Source: Lewinellaceae bacterium
GTDB lineage: Bacteria > Bacteroidota > Bacteroidia > Chitinophagales > Saprospiraceae
DNA: 64,000 nt
Direction of reading: 5' to 3'
Assembly: GCA_020636355.1 (NCBI GenBank)
Contig: JACJYB010000008.1
Location: 83,501 to 147,500, forward strand
The translations under genes were made by a program, and so were the position numbers. The notes beneath the pieces were generated by a model. That model was not told the DNA's origin. It made no database searches and was given only the letters and a program-made list of their open reading frames with translations. This document shows, piece after piece, positions 8,447-16,063 of this stretch (position 1 is the stretch's first letter; each line of letters begins with the position of its first letter).

Positions 8447-9343
8447 ATGAAACGTAGATCCTTTTTATATCAAGGCGCTTTGGCATCCATGGTGCCATCC
8501 TTTAGAGGTGCTGCCTGGTTACGCAATTTATTTGCCGAATATCAGATGCGACCCTTAAGAGAAAACGTCGGCGTATTTACCGAAAGCGGCGGAACGATCT
8601 TATGGTATGTTACTGAAGACCATATTGCCGTTGTAGATACCCAATTTCCTGATCCGGCGGCTCATCTCATTGCCGAGATCAAAAAAATGCAGGATCGCCC
8701 GATCGATCTGTTGATCAATACCCATCACCACGGTGACCACACCAGTGGAAACATCAGTTTCAAGGACCTGGCTGCAAAACTGGTTGCGCATGAAAATTCG
8801 AAGGCCAACCAACAAAGGGTGGCAGAGGAGAATGGGAAAATGGATCAGCAATGGCTCCCAACCGAAACCTTCACGACGAACTGGGAAACCAGTCTCGGTG
8901 ATGAAAACATCCAGATGTATTATTTCGGTCCCGGTCACACCGATGGCGATGCCATGATTCATTTTACCAACGCCAATATCGTCCACATGGGGGATCTGGT
9001 CTTCAATCGCAGATTTCCATACATTGATAAGTCAGCCGGTGCATCCATTTCAAATTGGATTTCGGTGCTGGACAATGCGCTTGCAACTTTCGACCGCGAA
9101 ACGCTTTTCGTATTTGGTCACTCCGGCGAGAATTACGACATAACCGGAAAGAAGGATGAACTGCAAGCCATGCAAGATTACCTCTCAGCGCTGTTGAGTT
9201 TTATGGAAAAAGAAATTGCTGCCGGCAAATCCAAGGAAGAAATAGCCAAGGTTACCGAGATTCCCGGCGCTCCGGAATGGAAAGGCGGCGGTATCGGCAG
9301 AAGCATCGATGCGGCATGGACTGAATTGGTCGAAAAGAAATAA
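8447..9343 (+). CDS. Exported metallo-beta-lactamase-fold hydrolase
   Basis: A 298-residue binuclear zinc hydrolase of the metallo-beta-lactamase fold. The metal motif HHHGDH is at residues 93-98, the following metal histidine is in GPGHTDGDAMIHF, and GHSGENYD near residue 225 gives the last one. The substrate is unknown; it resembles the broad class B-like/hydrolase group, so antibiotic hydrolysis should not be assumed. The N-terminus KRRSFLYQGALASMV looks like a twin-arginine signal, suggesting folded export. The ATG at 8447 is chosen; a longer frame reaches back into uvrA (8321) without similarity. Its stop lies two bases before the alcohol dehydrogenase start, so the two are probably translationally linked. 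Confidence 0.85.
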   Translation: MKRRSFLYQGALASMVPSFRGAAWLRNLFAEYQMRPLRENVGVFTESGGTILWYVTEDHIAVVDTQFPDPAAHLIAEIKKMQDRPIDLLINTHHHGDHTSGNISFKDLAAKLVAHENSKANQQRVAEENGKMDQQWLPTETFTTNWETSLGDENIQMYYFGPGHTDGDAMIHFTNANIVHMGDLVFNRRFPYIDKSAGASISNWISVLDNALATFDRETLFVFGHSGENYDITGKKDELQAMQDYLSALLSFMEKEIAAGKSKEEIAKVTEIPGAPEWKGGGIGRSIDAAWTELVEKK

Positions 9344-9345
9344 AG

Positions 9346-10389
9346 ATGCGGGCGCTCACTTTACACCGACCGGAAGCTATTCACTTTGAAACTGTTCCTG
9401 ATCCCGAAATACTGGACCCTGGAGATGTCATTGTACAAGTGACCGATACAGCGATCTGCGGTTCGGACCTGCACGTCTATTTTGGCCGGGAAAAAGGTCT
9501 TGATGCCGGAACGACCATGGGTCATGAGTTTACCGGAATCATCGTAGCCAGAGGCAAAGGTGTCACGGTGTTACGGGAGGGTATGCGAGTGATCAGTCCG
9601 TTCACGACCAGTTGCGGCACCTGTTATTATTGCCGCATTGGTCTGACAGCCCGGTGTACAAAAGGACAGTTATTCGGATGGGTGGCAGACGGACGCGGCT
9701 TACAGGGCGGTCAGGCCGAGCTGGTACGCGTCCCCCTCGCCGAATCGACCCTCATTCCAATACCTGGTGCCATAGGACCGCAAACGTCGCTGTTGCTGGG
9801 TGATATCCTGGCGACGGGTTACCAGGGAGCCAAGCGGTTAGGGAATTCCATGCTGAGTCACGTCGGTGTTATTGGTTTCGGCCCGGTGGGTATGATGGCT
9901 TGGCAGGTCCTAAAGAAAATGCAGTTCGATCGGGTCACCGTATTCGAAACCGATCCGGGCAGACGGGCATATGCAAATAATCTGAGTGCAGAGGTGGTGG
10001 ATCCGGGTGACAGAAACGCATTGCAGGAATGGCTCGGGATGCTTCCCGGAGGAGGCATTGACGGCGTAGTTGAAGCGGTAGGCGGCGCATCCGCACAGCA
10101 GCTCGCTTTTAACCTGGTGCGAGCCGGGGGGATCATATCCAGTGTAGGCGTTCATACCCAGACTCAATTTAGTTTCAGCCCGGTTGAGGCTTATGACAAA
10201 AACATTACTTACCATTCCGGTCGTTGTTCTGCCCGGCAACACATTCCGGAACTGTTGCATTGGCTCGATGGCGGATGGGAGCTGGTAAGTCCATTTACGG
10301 ATGTTTTTGCATTAGCTGATGGAGCAGCCGCATATCAACGGTTTGCGCAGCGAACGCAGGGATGTATGAAGGTCTTGCTTAAGCCGTAA
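9346..10389 (+). CDS. Zinc-dependent alcohol/polyol dehydrogenase (MDR family)
   Basis: A 347-residue medium-chain dehydrogenase/reductase that would oxidise an alcohol or polyol with NAD(P). It has the catalytic-zinc residues in AICGSDLH (residues 37-44) and GHEFTG (59-64), the structural-zinc cysteines in CGTCYYCRIGLTARC, and the Rossmann loop GVIGFGPVGMMA. It is closest in style to the threonine/sorbitol/glutathione-independent formaldehyde dehydrogenase branch, but the substrate cannot be named. The ATG follows the hydrolase stop by two bases. It converges on gldN; the shared hairpin at 10412-10439 lies between them. Confidence 0.9.
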   Translation: MRALTLHRPEAIHFETVPDPEILDPGDVIVQVTDTAICGSDLHVYFGREKGLDAGTTMGHEFTGIIVARGKGVTVLREGMRVISPFTTSCGTCYYCRIGLTARCTKGQLFGWVADGRGLQGGQAELVRVPLAESTLIPIPGAIGPQTSLLLGDILATGYQGAKRLGNSMLSHVGVIGFGPVGMMAWQVLKKMQFDRVTVFETDPGRRAYANNLSAEVVDPGDRNALQEWLGMLPGGGIDGVVEAVGGASAQQLAFNLVRAGGIISSVGVHTQTQFSFSPVEAYDKNITYHSGRCSARQHIPELLHWLDGGWELVSPFTDVFALADGAAAYQRFAQRTQGCMKVLLKP

Positions 10390-10411
10390 CATAGCAACCT
10401 TCAAAACAAAA

Positions 10412-10439
10412 AAAGCTTGCTTCCGAAGAAACAAGCTTT
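10412..10439 (-). terminator. Terminator of the gld (type IX secretion) operon
   Basis: AAAGCTTG (10412-10419) pairs with CAAGCTTT (10432-10439). CTTC/GAAG in the loop (CTTCCGAAG) can extend the stem. On the minus strand a T-run follows (complement of the A-run at 10407-10414), placing the terminator about 30 bases after gldN. It may also work weakly for the convergent alcohol dehydrogenase. Confidence 0.85.
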
Positions 10440-10468
10440 CTTAAATCTTTCCTTATTGAAATCACTTA

Positions 10469-11332
10469 TTAATATTCCCAGAGATCTTGTTCAAAGTTGA
10501 ACAAGCGGTCCTTGATCTTTTGTGATTCATGTAGAATGTCAATTCCGGTCAGATAATCCTGTAGACGACGATCCATAACATTGGATTCTTTGAAGATATA
10601 GCTGGAGAACATGTGTTCTTCCAATACCATGTCCCAAGTCATTGGAGCGGCGTCGTTTTCGGCATTAAAGACCCGATATTTAGACAACGCTTCGCGTGCC
10701 TGAGGATAATAAACCCAAAAGAGTGGTTCTGGATACAGTAACTGGCCTGTGGTCTTATCAATCACATCTTTTATCGGAGCAATGCCCAGAATTCTACGTT
10801 TCACACGAGAGGCCTTTTTATCGAAGAAGACCACTTCTTTCACTCGGAATCTCTGGATGTCTGAAGGATTTAAATCGCTTCTGGTAATTGCCAGTGTCAC
10901 CTCATACGTCTCGGGATCGGTCACAGACACGGTGTCAACAGAAAACAATTTACCTTCCAGTTCCGATACCGTCATGATGTCTTTAAAGTCATCATCTTTA
11001 TAGACAGAGAACTCGCCATTTTTAGCGGCATCTGCCAGGATGGTGAAGAAAGGCATCTTCGGGTAAGCGAAAGGAAGATTGATCTTTTCGCGAACATTGA
11101 TCACACTCCAGATCTTTTTCTCCCAAGGCACATCTGCCTCACGTACCGGTTCATAGGGCAAGACTCGATTCTCCACAATAATCCTGCGTTCAACTACACC
11201 ATCGATAACTTGCTCTTCAAACGGATCCCCTGCCTCGGTGATAAAGGCTGCTTCGGCCTGCGGCTGGTCATTTTGACTGAAACCAATGCCGGCCCACAAT
11301 AGCAATACTGGAAAAATGAATAAGTTTTTCAT
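10469..11332 (-). CDS. gldN: Type IX secretion / gliding protein GldN (PorN)
   Basis: A 287-residue periplasmic GldN/PorN homologue. With the lipoprotein GldK it forms a ring under the outer membrane in the type IX secretion system. A signal peptide (residues 1-19, ending GIGFSQ) is followed by the family's conserved region: RREADVPWEKKIW-like block (here READVPWEKKIWSVINVREKI is the matching stretch, about residues 64-84), NLPFAYP, and later IGIAPIKDVID-type sequence with PLFWVYYP. It is the last gene of the porP-gldKLMN series, 8 bases after gldM, and is followed by a terminator. Confidence 0.95.
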   Translation of the reverse strand: MKNLFIFPVLLLWAGIGFSQNDQPQAEAAFITEAGDPFEEQVIDGVVERRIIVENRVLPYEPVREADVPWEKKIWSVINVREKINLPFAYPKMPFFTILADAAKNGEFSVYKDDDFKDIMTVSELEGKLFSVDTVSVTDPETYEVTLAITRSDLNPSDIQRFRVKEVVFFDKKASRVKRRILGIAPIKDVIDKTTGQLLYPEPLFWVYYPQAREALSKYRVFNAENDAAPMTWDMVLEEHMFSSYIFKESNVMDRRLQDYLTGIDILHESQKIKDRLFNFEQDLWEY

Positions 11333-11340
11333 CGGTTAGA

Positions 11341-12912
11341 TTAATTAATGCTTATAGCAATGTTAGGTAATTTACGTGCTGCCGCATCACCCGGACATTT
11401 GCAACGGATATTCTCGAAGAAAAACCGGTCGCCAGGTTTGGCTTTGTCACGAATACGGGTGGCATCATCCGAAAAAGAAGCCCCTGCATTCACCGTGATC
11501 TCAGGATCCTGACGTGGAGCAACCCGTACCATACGATAGCCGGTAATGTTACATTTGGCATCGAAATCAAAGCCATCCAGTGCAGCAATCAGACCTTTCT
11601 GAACTTTGAATACACCGTTTCCTACCTCGTCTTCCTTGACGCCACCCAAACGAGGTGTCGGGTCAGGAATCATCTTCACACGGTAATCAAATTTCGTAGG
11701 TGCCAATCCGCCACCAGACAAGGTGATGGATGCAGAACCCGGACGAGTGGCTTCAACAATCCAGTTAGCCGATCCGGCCTTCTTCATGGTAATGCCTTCA
11801 CCGCTCACTTTCAGATCGTTGGTGGAGACACCTGCTGCTGCAACGGTGATCGGGTTTTCAACACCGATGTAGAACACGTTCATTTTGTCCAATGAAATGG
11901 ATGCAGAACGCTCACCTACCTCGTATTCGAAATCCTGGGTTTTGGTGGTCACTTCTTTAGTCACCGGGTTGGTGAAAGAAATGGTGGCCGTGTATTTTTT
12001 CACACCCACACTACTGCCCGGAGATTTAAAAGAAGCTACTCCATTGTTCACTGGTACGTTTGCACCATTGATCCTTACACTCAGATTCTCAACGTTCTTC
12101 GAGAAAGCACTCAGGAAGATGTCGGCTTCGTAGTTTTCACCCCGGGTGATGTAAGACTTCTTGGGAGAGGCTACCACCTGGAATTGATCAAATACGATTT
12201 CGGTACCACCTACTTTTTCGAGGTAATAGTCAAGGATCGCGTTTTCCGAGCTTTTCGCATCATTGATGAATTTGGTAAAAATAGGCAGTGTAGCGGCCAA
12301 AGGCATTTGACGGAAGTAATAATCCTCCCAGCTGCTTTTATCTTTGGCATGCTTCCACGTCTCTTCATCCACATTCAATGCAATTTTGTTCTCAAATTCA
12401 GCGCGATCGGCTTCGTCTACCAAATCCAGGAATTTCCCACGGTATTCCAGGATTTTGTTTTTCAGCTCGCCTCCGATACCGGGTTCTTTTTTATCCCCGA
12501 CCAGGTAACGAGTGGTAATATCCTTATCTTTCTTTCCGCGCAACTGTGTATGACCCTGTACTTCTACATAGTCTCCTTCATCTACTTTTCCATCTTTGTT
12601 ACCGGTCTGGTCGATCATATAATCGGTGATAGCGCTAACATAGGAAGCAAACTCTGCAGATAGTGCTCGTACTTGGGGAGCGCGCTCGGCATAGATTTTA
12701 AATTCTTCTTGTTTTTTCTTCGACAGCTGGTCAATGCGTGCCGGTTTAACTGCGTTTTCGTCATCCAACACCGAGTTTGATTTCTTCAACCCATCGTCTA
12801 CGACTTTGAAGGCATTGAAAATCTCGGCTGAAACGTTTAGAGCTAACAACGCAGTCAATACGAGGTACATGATATTGATCATTAGCTGCCTGGGCTCCTT
12901 AGGTATTGACAT
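11341..12912 (-). CDS. gldM: Type IX secretion / gliding motor protein GldM (PorM)
   Basis: A 523-residue GldM. One transmembrane helix near the N-terminus (about residues 12-30, MINIMYLVLTALLALNVSAE) sits in the inner membrane beside GldL, and the long periplasmic part forms the dimeric shaft that carries proton-motive-force-driven motion to the GldKN ring. Preceding the helix is SIPKEPRQLMINIMYL, highly typical of the family. The C-terminal part is made of immunoglobulin-like beta domains (for example YEVGERSASISLDKMNVFYIGVENPI). The length is as expected. It lies between gldL and gldN in the canonical order. Confidence 0.97.
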   Translation of the reverse strand: MSIPKEPRQLMINIMYLVLTALLALNVSAEIFNAFKVVDDGLKKSNSVLDDENAVKPARIDQLSKKKQEEFKIYAERAPQVRALSAEFASYVSAITDYMIDQTGNKDGKVDEGDYVEVQGHTQLRGKKDKDITTRYLVGDKKEPGIGGELKNKILEYRGKFLDLVDEADRAEFENKIALNVDEETWKHAKDKSSWEDYYFRQMPLAATLPIFTKFINDAKSSENAILDYYLEKVGGTEIVFDQFQVVASPKKSYITRGENYEADIFLSAFSKNVENLSVRINGANVPVNNGVASFKSPGSSVGVKKYTATISFTNPVTKEVTTKTQDFEYEVGERSASISLDKMNVFYIGVENPITVAAAGVSTNDLKVSGEGITMKKAGSANWIVEATRPGSASITLSGGGLAPTKFDYRVKMIPDPTPRLGGVKEDEVGNGVFKVQKGLIAALDGFDFDAKCNITGYRMVRVAPRQDPEITVNAGASFSDDATRIRDKAKPGDRFFFENIRCKCPGDAAARKLPNIAISIN

Positions 12913-12958
12913 GGCTTCTGATTTTTAACTTGATTAATGAATGTTGCACTGTTACATC

Positions 12959-13549
12959 TTAGACACGCGGACCTTGATTGTAGGCGTTCAAGATGTTACC
13001 GTACACTGAATTCAATGACGTCAAGTTCTTGTTCAGTGCACCCAATTGCTGCTGGTAAACTTTGGTGTCTTCTACCTTTTCCGTCAGCGTAGACATTGCG
13101 TCGCTCATCCGGCTGTAGAAGTTACCCATTGTTTTCAGTTGATTGCTGGTCTCAGAGAAATCAACTTCCTGCAATGCTTTTAATGATCCGATACTCTTAG
13201 ACAAGGTCTGCAGTTCATTCAGCATTCCGTCTAATTGTGCTTCTACGACTTCTCCGTTCAAAGGACGGGAAAGGTCGGCGGGCATATCACCGGCAGTCAG
13301 GCTGGCGATATTTGAGTGGTAATTGTCCAATCCTGGATACAGTTTCTCCCAATAGTAGTCTTTTTCCGGAGGCAGTATCCCTAGCATGAGGAACAAGCAG
13401 GCTTCTGTGACCAGACCAATCGTGATGGCAGGTCCACCCCAGGGCTCACTGTTGATCTTACCAAGAGCACCGATCATAACCAATGATGCACCGACGCCAA
13501 TGATAAAGTTCTTCATGTACTTGAACCAACTTTTTTTGTAAAAGGCCAT
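12959..13549 (-). CDS. gldL: Type IX secretion / gliding motor protein GldL (PorL)
   Basis: A 196-residue inner-membrane GldL. Two transmembrane helices lie near the N-terminus (about residues 14-32, IIGVGASLVMIGALGKI, and 38-56, ITIGLVTEACLFLMLGILP). The glutamate in the second helix (VTEACLF) matches the residue thought to take part in proton flow. The soluble C-terminal region is helical. The family marker PPEKDYYWEKLYPGL follows the second helix. GldL and GldM together make the rotary motor of the type IX system. It is 46 bases upstream of gldM. Confidence 0.96.
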   Translation of the reverse strand: MAFYKKSWFKYMKNFIIGVGASLVMIGALGKINSEPWGGPAITIGLVTEACLFLMLGILPPEKDYYWEKLYPGLDNYHSNIASLTAGDMPADLSRPLNGEVVEAQLDGMLNELQTLSKSIGSLKALQEVDFSETSNQLKTMGNFYSRMSDAMSTLTEKVEDTKVYQQQLGALNKNLTSLNSVYGNILNAYNQGPRV

Positions 13550-13675
13550 TGTTACTTAATTTAAATAGTTATTGAATTTAGTTAACACATCTATCCTTGT
13601 TCTACGATTGGTCGGTTTCGTAAGACACATTAATAAATGGTTTGGGGGGAGCAGAATGGTGCATTGATGCTAATA

Positions 13676-14917
13676 CTACTCCGTTAAGGTTCTTCCTAAG
13701 TTTGTGATCACACAACGGAAGCCGAGGTACGATTTGGTGGAGTCTTGATATTCCCAATCCCGGACACCGCACTGGAGATAATACCCAATGTCTTTCCAGG
13801 AGCCACCGCGGATCACTTTCCGCTTCAGGACATCCGGATCGTCTTGTTGAGCATAATATTTCACATCCGGGTTCAGGTCGTGAATGATGTTGTTTGCATT
13901 ATCGTAGTAGGCGGATACGGTCCATTCAGATACGTTGCCGGCCATTTGATAAAGTCCGTAATCGTTCGGGAAATAATAGTCTACGCGTGTGGTGTACTGA
14001 GCGCCGTCATCGGCATAGTTACCACGACCGGGCTTGAAGTTAGCCAGAAGGCAGCCTTTGGCATTGCGCAGATAATAACCACCCCATGGGTAGCTGGAAA
14101 GATCGTGACCACCACGTGCTGCATATTCCCATTCGTATTCCGTCGGTAAACGGAATCCTTCGGAATGGCGCTCGTCCGGACGATATTTGTTCCACATTTT
14201 GGTCCTCCAGTCACAGAAAGCCTGGGCCATCTGCCAGTTGACTCCGACTACCGGATAATCATCGTAGGCAGGATGCCAGAAGTAGTTTCTTGCCAGCGGG
14301 TCATTGTATGAATATGCGAAGTCGCGAATCCAAACCAGGGTGTCCGGATAAATCGGAACTTCAAATTTGCGTACCAACTGGCTGCGCGGTGTCTTCGGAC
14401 TGTGTGCAGCCTTTACCCAATCCACTTCCGTCCAGGCATAACGTAAATTGGTATTGTCAAATTCACGTTTGCCGAAGATCTGATCATCTTCCGAGACATA
14501 CATCTCATCCAATGTCTCATCCGCGTAATCGATGGGTAACTCCCAATCAATGGATTCGTTGCCATAGTCATCCTGGATAAAATCTCCGAGGATCGTATGA
14601 GCGGTAGAATCTCTTACATAGTTTACAAACTGACGGTATTCATTGTTTGTAATTTCGGTCTCGTCCATAAAGAATCCAACGATGGATACCTGACGAGGCC
14701 TTTGGACATACGAATTAAATATGTCCTGATCATTACCCCCGATATGAAATACACCTGACTTGATGTATTGCATACCCAATGGGTTGATCCCTTTCCACTT
14801 CGGTCTGTCCAAAACTCCAACCAGCTGACCAGTTTCTTTCTTTCCGCATGACTGAAGCACCACCGCAGAAAGTAACAGGCACACACCGAATACCATAAAG
14901 TTTCTCATCCTATTCAT
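13676..14917 (-). CDS. gldK: Type IX secretion lipoprotein GldK (PorK)
   Basis: A 413-residue outer-membrane lipoprotein. The ATG at 14917 gives a clean lipobox (LQSC, Cys24); the longer frame to 15049 adds a stretch without signal features. The mature part has the formylglycine-generating-enzyme-like (sulfatase-modifying factor) fold: GMQYIKSGVFHIGG, FFMDETEITNNEYRQFV, YPVVGVNWQMAQAFCDWR, FRLPTEYEWEYAARGG, NVSEWTVSAYYD and VIRGGSWKD. In GldK this fold is structural: it builds the periplasmic ring with GldN. It is not evidence for sulfatase maturation. It follows porP/sprF and precedes gldL after a 126-base gap. Confidence 0.96.
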   Translation of the reverse strand: MNRMRNFMVFGVCLLLSAVVLQSCGKKETGQLVGVLDRPKWKGINPLGMQYIKSGVFHIGGNDQDIFNSYVQRPRQVSIVGFFMDETEITNNEYRQFVNYVRDSTAHTILGDFIQDDYGNESIDWELPIDYADETLDEMYVSEDDQIFGKREFDNTNLRYAWTEVDWVKAAHSPKTPRSQLVRKFEVPIYPDTLVWIRDFAYSYNDPLARNYFWHPAYDDYPVVGVNWQMAQAFCDWRTKMWNKYRPDERHSEGFRLPTEYEWEYAARGGHDLSSYPWGGYYLRNAKGCLLANFKPGRGNYADDGAQYTTRVDYYFPNDYGLYQMAGNVSEWTVSAYYDNANNIIHDLNPDVKYYAQQDDPDVLKRKVIRGGSWKDIGYYLQCGVRDWEYQDSTKSYLGFRCVITNLGRTLTE

Positions 14918-15073
14918 AGCTTTACCAACAATCTTGTTATAAAAATGGCGTAAAATTAAACTAATTACCGGGCCTATTTTCACACGATGGATGTTAAAAC
15001 AACGCCCGTGATTATATTCATATTTTGTGTTACGCAAAAATTTTGCCAAAATTTGGGTTAATGGTCCACCTTC

Positions 15074-16045
15074 TTAGTACCTGGGACTGTAAATGATCCG
15101 TGGTGGAAGACCCAATCCAATGATTTTGTTCAAGTTATAATGCAAAACCAGTTCGTGAGAACCTGTGCTGTTTACTCCTAAACTGGAAAGCGGTACGTCG
15201 TATGCATACACGATTTTAAGATGTTCGTTGACGTACAGGCCCACATGAAATACCAGTGCATCGAGGGTATGAGCCGTCAATCCTCGCCATCCCAGGCCCA
15301 CCAGATAGCGATCCTGATAGACGGCCTGTGCTGCCAGATCCACCTGCCATTGCCGAAAATCCGATTTGAAAAGCATGGATGGATAAACTTCCAGCAGATC
15401 TGCCAGAGGGAATCCGTATTCACCAAAGAGTACCATGGTAGGCAACATTTTTACACTGCCTCCTTCCACACCATTAAAATGCACCCGCGGGCTGTTCAGA
15501 TATTCGAGGCTCACCCCGCCTTGAAAGACCTCCGCCTGATAAAATACGCCCAGGCTGGAGAACCAATTGGTACCACTCACCAGCTGTTCCGGTAAAATGG
15601 GATCCTGATGGTTGATCTGATTGCCTTCGTAAATACCAAATGGCGTGCGTAACAGTGCGCCATCCAGGCTCTTTTGGACCATTCCTAATCGCATTCCTGC
15701 GCTCCAGGTTCCTAAATCGTTGTTAATGACGTAATTGTAAGACATGCTTAATCGCAATGTCTTCTCAGCGCCTAGAAACTCATTGACCAGATTTATACCG
15801 ACCCCGCCATTTAAGGCATAAACAGGCATATGGGCACTGATGATCTGACTAACGGGATTGCGTTCCAGACCTAGCCATTGCGTCCGGTAACCGGCTAATA
15901 GACTTAGCGAACGATCAAATCCAGCATAGGCCGGATTCTGCAGGTATTTATCAGCAAAGTACAACGAAGATTGCCCCAGTTGCTGCGATTGCAACCAGGT
16001 TATGCATAATAGCGATGCTACAATGATATGGATGGACCTCTTCAG
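15074..16045 (-). CDS. PorP/SprF family type IX secretion outer-membrane protein, non-ATG start
   Basis: A PorP/SprF-family beta-barrel linked to the type IX secretion machinery, first in the order porP-gldK-gldL-gldM-gldN. The mature N-terminus QLGQSSLYFADKYLQNPAYAGFD carries the family's LNPAYAG-like motif. No in-frame ATG exists before residue ~73, well inside the barrel. Reading upstream from the TTG at 15994 uncovers a perfect signal peptide, KRSIHIIVASLLCITWLQSQ, which would start at CTG (16045) or ATT (16048). An AAGGAG sequence at 16059-16064 lies 13 or 10 bases before these codons and overlaps the stop of the upstream gene. I give the CTG start (323 residues). The family is sure; the exact start is not. 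Confidence 0.85.
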   Translation of the reverse strand: MKRSIHIIVASLLCITWLQSQQLGQSSLYFADKYLQNPAYAGFDRSLSLLAGYRTQWLGLERNPVSQIISAHMPVYALNGGVGINLVNEFLGAEKTLRLSMSYNYVINNDLGTWSAGMRLGMVQKSLDGALLRTPFGIYEGNQINHQDPILPEQLVSGTNWFSSLGVFYQAEVFQGGVSLEYLNSPRVHFNGVEGGSVKMLPTMVLFGEYGFPLADLLEVYPSMLFKSDFRQWQVDLAAQAVYQDRYLVGLGWRGLTAHTLDALVFHVGLYVNEHLKIVYAYDVPLSSLGVNSTGSHELVLHYNLNKIIGLGLPPRIIYSPRY

Positions 16046-16063
16046 AATCTTTGCACTTCTCCT

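Noticed and set aside
8447..9343. Antibiotic-hydrolysing beta-lactamase
   Set aside because: The metal motif is shared by many MBL-fold hydrolases; the Tat-like signal and housekeeping context do not point to resistance.
13676..14917. GldK as a sulfatase-modifying enzyme for the sulfatases in the window
   Set aside because: It has the FGE fold, but it sits in the type IX operon with the lipoprotein signal and order of PorK/GldK, whose fold is structural.
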